Position numbers and translations under genes: made by a program
Shown: positions 60,353-64,000 of the stretch, one piece after another
Numbering within the stretch: position 1 is the stretch's first letter
How the letters are laid out: each line of letters opens with the position of its first letter
Notes under the pieces: generated by a model
The model's database searches: none
What the model saw: the letters and a program-made list of their open reading frames with translations, nothing else
Told to the model about the DNA's origin: nothing
Assembly (NCBI RefSeq): GCF_016592435.1
Contig: NZ_AP014545.1
Span: forward strand, 1,744,693 to 1,808,692
Direction: 5' to 3'
Source: Amphritea japonica ATCC BAA-1530
Lineage (GTDB): Bacteria > Pseudomonadota > Gammaproteobacteria > Pseudomonadales > Balneatricaceae
Length of the DNA: 64,000 nt

Positions 60353-63300
60353 ATGATTCCACGCATTGCTGAGATTGATAACACCCAGAAACATTATCTG
60401 GAATTCATTGAAGCCTTAAAAAACAGTGGCTTTGATGGTGAACTTAATCCTGATTATGCGAACAGAGTTGTACTTTCTACGGATAACAGCATTTATCAGG
60501 TTCTGCCGCAGGGTGTTGTTTATCCTAAATCAGTTGAAGATTTGGTTGTCTTGGCAGGCCTGGCAGCGGAGCCTCGCTTCAATGGAATAGTGCTCAGTGC
60601 CCGGGGTGGAGGTACGGGTACCAATGGTCAGTCATTGAGTGATGGTTTGATTGTCGATGTATCCCGGCATATGAATCAAATTCTAGAAATCAACGCTGAG
60701 GAGCGCTGGGTCAGGGTTCAGGGTGGGGTGGTTAAAGATCAATTGAACCTTGCTTTAAAGCCTTACGGACTATTTTTTGCGCCGGAGCTTTCCACCAGCA
60801 ACCGGGCAACGATTGGCGGCATGATCAATACTGATGCCAGTGGCCAGGGCTCATGTATGTATGGAAAGACCCGGGATCACGTACTTGAGCTAAAATCTGT
60901 CTTTCTTGATGGTACTCTTTGGCGTTCTGGCCCGCTTGATGATGAAGCGCTCGAGCAGGTTAAACAACGTGATGACCGTGTTGGTGATGTGCATCGGGTT
61001 GTTGATGAGGTTTTTACTGAGAACAGCGAACTGATCGATGCAAAATTTCCCAAATTAAACCGCTGCCTTACCGGCTATGACCTGGCTCATATTCGTGATG
61101 AAGAGGGACGCTTTAATCTTAACTCTGTTCTTTGTGGTGCCGAGGGTTCGCTTGCCTTTATTGCCGAAGCGAAACTGAATGTCTTACCAATCCCTAAATA
61201 CTCGGCCTTAGTCAATCTTAAGTACGCCGGTTTTCAGGCGTCACTCGAAGACGCGGCTGATCTAATGACATGGGGGCCAACCTCCATCGAAACCGTTGAC
61301 TCTAAAGTGTTGAATCTGGCGATGAATGACATTATCTGGGAGTCAGTCAGAGACTATTTTCCTCAGCAAGAGGGAGAGCCCGCTATTCAGGGAATCAATC
61401 TGGTCGAGTATACAGGTGATGATGAGGCGTCTTTACGGCAAAAAATCGATAAGTTAACCGCTTATCTGGATACGGTTTCAGATCAGCCCGGGAAAGCTTT
61501 CGGCTATTCCGTTGTATTCGGATCAGTCGAGGTTAATAAAATCTGGGCGATGCGAAAGAAATCGGTAGGTCTGTTGGGTAATGCTAAGGGTGAACAGCGT
61601 CCAATTCCCTTTGTTGAAGATACGGCTGTTCCACCAGAAAATCTTGCTGCCTATATCAAAGAGTTTCGTGAACTGCTCGATAGCCACAATTTAGCCTACG
61701 GCATGTTTGGTCATGTTGATGCCGGTGTATTGCATGTGCGGCCAGCGATCGATATGAAAAATGAGGTTGAAGAGGGGTTGATTCGGATTATCTCCGACGG
61801 GGTTGTGGCTCTGACTCAGAAATATAATGGTTTGATCTGGGGAGAGCACGGTAAAGGGGTTCGTTCTGAATACGCGCCCGCTTTTTTCGGTGAGCTCTAC
61901 CCACAACTGCAGCGTATTAAAGGTACTTTTGATCCGGCGAATCAGCTGAATCCGGGTAAAATTTGTACCCCGATGATTGATGGTGCTGAACTGCTTAAGA
62001 TTGATGAGGTCCCTACGCGAGGTCAGTTTGATCGTCAGATTCCTGCTGCTGCCCGTGATGAATATACGCAGGCGATGTTTTGTAATGGTAATGGCGGCTG
62101 TTATAACTTTGATCCGAATGATGCTATGTGTCCTTCCTGGAAAGCTACCCGAGAGCGTAAGCATTCACCGAAAGGGCGCGCGTCATTGGTTCGGGAGTGG
62201 TTGCGCCTGATGTCCTTGCAAGGGGTCGATATTGTCGCCGAAGGCCGTAAGGTGCGTTACGGCTCTTTTCTGGGCAGTTTGCCAGAAAGAATGAAGAACA
62301 GCTGGCGTAAAAAACAGGGGCAGTATGACTTCAACCACGAGGTTCATGAGGCGATGATGGGTTGCCTGGCATGTAAATCTTGTGTGGCTCAGTGCCCGAT
62401 AAAAGTTAATGTTCCTGATTTTCGTTCCCGTTTTCTGGAAGCCTACTACAGTCGTTATCTGCGGCCGATGAAGGATTATATGGTGGGCGGGCTGGAATAT
62501 ATGATTCCTTATCTGGCGCGTTTCCCGGCGATCTACAACGGTACGATGAATAACAGCGTTATTCGCTCAGTGTTCAAACGATGGGTGGGTATGATCGATA
62601 GTCCTCCTATCTGTACTAACAGCTTAAAACAGGGCATGGATGAGCGTAATGTACAATTTGCCAGCGCTGAAGCACTATCGGCAATTGCACCTGATCAGCG
62701 TGATCGTTCAGTTATTATCGTCCAGGATGCTTTTACCAGCTATTTTGAAACCCAACTGGTGCTAGACGTTATCGAGTTTTTACAGCGCACCGGGTTTAAC
62801 GTGCTGATAGCACCGTTTAAGCCTAATGGTAAGCCGTTGCATGTACATGGTTTCAAAGGCGCATTTAATAAAGCAGCCGATGCCAATACGCGGATGTTAC
62901 AAGAGTTTACCAGCAGTGGAATACCGATGATTGGTATAGACCCTTCTATGACATTGACCTATCGTCAAGAGTATGTCGATGATGGGACTCGTCTTAAAAT
63001 AGAGGTGCAGTTATTGCAGGAGTGGTTGGTTAAGCACTGTGATCAGTTAAACCTCAAAGCAGCTGATCTTCCACAAAATAGCTATAAACTGCTGGCGCAT
63101 TGTTCCGAAAAAACATCTGCAGCCGCCTCTATGGCAGATTGGAAACAGGTCTATCAGGCTTTAGGGCAGACTCTTGAGCTTCAGGCGACCGGCTGTTGCG
63201 GTATGGCAGGGACTTATGGCCATGAAACTGAGAATTTCGATACGTCCAGAAAGATCTATGATCTGAGTTGGGCTGAAGTGGTGGCTGATCCTGCTAATGA

Positions 63301-63415
63301 AGATAAGCTTGTTGCCAGTGGTTATTCTTGTCGTAGTCAGGTTAAGCGCTTAGATGAAAAGCAGATTCCTCATCCGGCCCAGGTGTTGTTAAGTCTTTTA
63401 AAGACACCTGTTTAA
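60353..63415 (+). CDS. ydiJ: FAD/Fe-S D-2-hydroxyacid dehydrogenase, YdiJ type
   Basis: A 1020-residue flavoprotein matching E. coli YdiJ (about 1018). The FAD-binding domain (about 45-220) has SARGGGTGTNGQSLSDGLIVDVSRH, a C-terminal flavin domain follows (to about 560), and then a 4Fe-4S ferredoxin domain near residue 670 with CLACKSCVAQCPI. The end has a CCG-type cysteine domain with TGCCGMAGTYGHE. YdiJ oxidises D-2-hydroxyglutarate or related D-2-hydroxyacids and passes electrons to the quinone pool. Divergent LysR gene upstream. Confidence 0.9.
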   Translation: MIPRIAEIDNTQKHYLEFIEALKNSGFDGELNPDYANRVVLSTDNSIYQVLPQGVVYPKSVEDLVVLAGLAAEPRFNGIVLSARGGGTGTNGQSLSDGLIVDVSRHMNQILEINAEERWVRVQGGVVKDQLNLALKPYGLFFAPELSTSNRATIGGMINTDASGQGSCMYGKTRDHVLELKSVFLDGTLWRSGPLDDEALEQVKQRDDRVGDVHRVVDEVFTENSELIDAKFPKLNRCLTGYDLAHIRDEEGRFNLNSVLCGAEGSLAFIAEAKLNVLPIPKYSALVNLKYAGFQASLEDAADLMTWGPTSIETVDSKVLNLAMNDIIWESVRDYFPQQEGEPAIQGINLVEYTGDDEASLRQKIDKLTAYLDTVSDQPGKAFGYSVVFGSVEVNKIWAMRKKSVGLLGNAKGEQRPIPFVEDTAVPPENLAAYIKEFRELLDSHNLAYGMFGHVDAGVLHVRPAIDMKNEVEEGLIRIISDGVVALTQKYNGLIWGEHGKGVRSEYAPAFFGELYPQLQRIKGTFDPANQLNPGKICTPMIDGAELLKIDEVPTRGQFDRQIPAAARDEYTQAMFCNGNGGCYNFDPNDAMCPSWKATRERKHSPKGRASLVREWLRLMSLQGVDIVAEGRKVRYGSFLGSLPERMKNSWRKKQGQYDFNHEVHEAMMGCLACKSCVAQCPIKVNVPDFRSRFLEAYYSRYLRPMKDYMVGGLEYMIPYLARFPAIYNGTMNNSVIRSVFKRWVGMIDSPPICTNSLKQGMDERNVQFASAEALSAIAPDQRDRSVIIVQDAFTSYFETQLVLDVIEFLQRTGFNVLIAPFKPNGKPLHVHGFKGAFNKAADANTRMLQEFTSSGIPMIGIDPSMTLTYRQEYVDDGTRLKIEVQLLQEWLVKHCDQLNLKAADLPQNSYKLLAHCSEKTSAAASMADWKQVYQALGQTLELQATGCCGMAGTYGHETENFDTSRKIYDLSWAEVVADPANEDKLVASGYSCRSQVKRLDEKQIPHPAQVLLSLLKTPV

Positions 63416-63448
63416 ACTCTGTTATAAGGCCATCATAAAGCTGAAGTA

Positions 63449-63682
63449 CTACTTTGTATTTTGGCTTTTTTCTTTTTGGGCTTCGATATATTTTCGATCC
63501 ATCTCGCCATATTGACGTTCGTAGGACTTGGGGTCTGAGCGCCACAGACGAAAAAGCTTACGATCATTGCTAGCCATGGGGGGCGGATTTAGCTTTCGAC
63601 GCTGTAGTGCCTGCCAGGTGACAGGAATAAACATGACCGCAACAAATATAATGACGATAATCAGTTTGTATTCTTCAAACAC
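63449..63682 (-). CDS. Small single-span membrane protein
   Basis: A 77-residue protein from GTG 63682 (MFEEYKLII). One hydrophobic segment (about 7-22) is followed by a basic tail rich in Arg, Lys and Gln. No domain recognised. Convergent with ydiJ (33 nt between stops). Confidence 0.6.
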   Translation of the reverse strand: MFEEYKLIIVIIFVAVMFIPVTWQALQRRKLNPPPMASNDRKLFRLWRSDPKSYERQYGEMDRKYIEAQKEKSQNTK

Positions 63683-63753
63683 AGGATGCAGTCTCTCAGC
63701 TAAATTTAGCTTATATTAACCTTAAATGACTTTAACTTCTGCGGAAAAATGCG

Positions 63754-64000
63754 ATGACAGATACTGATGGTAAGGCGGCTGATAGATCTGCGCTTTGGAA
63801 TACACGTTATCGCAGTAAAGCGAAAATGATTGCCCCATTGCCTACCGGATTACAGGCAAAGTTGCAGCAGCTGCGTAAGGGCAGAACGCTGGATCTGGCT
63901 TGTGGAGAGGGGGCCGCTTCGCTACAGCTTGCTGCAGAAGGACATGATGTTGTTGCTGTTGATTTTGCACAAGAGGGGTTGAATCGATTGCAACTGTTTG
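63754..64000 (+). CDS. Class I SAM-dependent methyltransferase (partial)
   Basis: The window ends inside this gene; 82 codons are visible. The SAM motif I DLACGEGAASLQLA and the following acidic VVAVDFAQ (motif with Asp) are clear, as in small TehB-like methyltransferases. Substrate unknown. Confidence 0.75.
   Translation, partial: MTDTDGKAADRSALWNTRYRSKAKMIAPLPTGLQAKLQQLRKGRTLDLACGEGAASLQLAAEGHDVVAVDFAQEGLNRLQLF

Overview
The window reads as chromosomal DNA of a marine gammaproteobacterium, most likely from the Oceanospirillales (an Amphritea/Neptunomonas/Marinobacterium-like Oceanospirillaceae). The main evidence is the order folD - tRNA-Arg/His/Leu/His - tig - clpP - clpX, which is shared with pseudomonads and Oceanospirillales. 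Supporting signs are a NhaD Na+/H+ antiporter, a rhombosortase with a GlyGly-type C-terminal signal, a type III glutamine synthetase and a ppsA/ppsR pair. Base composition looks close to 50% G+C by eye. There is no phage, CRISPR array, rRNA or intact insertion sequence. Genus is inference.

Layout. 0-8.7 kb: a DOPA-dioxygenase-like gene, a GlcG-type protein, a leucine-rich-repeat protein kinase divergent from a Rho paralogue that lacks the RNA-binding N-terminus, a GNAT, an RhlE-type helicase, glutaminase and small conserved genes. 8.7-18.3 kb: glutamine synthetase III, nhaD, an aldehyde dehydrogenase, a FUSC gene broken at a 7-A tract, an orphan C39-like papain-fold protein, and a TVP38/FAD-disulfide-reductase fusion. 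18.4-25.1 kb: the housekeeping block folD, four tRNAs behind a near-consensus promoter, tig, clpP, clpX and a YebC-family gene. A 265-bp MITE with IS5-like ends and a CTAA target duplication lies between folD and the tRNAs. 25.1-32.1 kb: an accessory stretch with REP-like palindromes, a decayed patatin gene, a diguanylate cyclase, small orphan proteins, and two GFA-family genes plus a decayed partial copy of one of them. lon, often found after clpX in relatives, is absent here.

32.1-43.3 kb: a LysE exporter, purC, a DHA2 MFS exporter, ppsR divergent from ppsA, rsuA, and a divergent glycosyltransferase pair (GT2-GtrA and an integral-membrane GT87-like protein). 42.7-45.5 kb: a two-gene operon in which a VIT/von Willebrand A protein with a Gly-rich sorting tail is followed 7 nt later by a rhombosortase, its probable processing enzyme. 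45.6-60 kb: regulators, GNATs, DMT exporters, a DUF1499/metallopeptidase/DCC operon, hotdog thioesterases, an MFS protein with a ~590-residue acidic repeat tail, an aminotransferase, an AraC regulator and a SLC13 permease. 60-64 kb: a LysR gene divergent from ydiJ (D-2-hydroxyacid dehydrogenase), a small membrane protein and the start of a methyltransferase.

The most unusual items are the repeat-tailed MFS protein, the truncated Rho paralogue beside an LRR kinase, the rhombosortase/vWA pair, the IS5-type MITE, the poly-A frameshift in the FUSC gene, and the duplicated GFA/repeat segment. None forms a clearly recognisable new defence or biosynthetic system.
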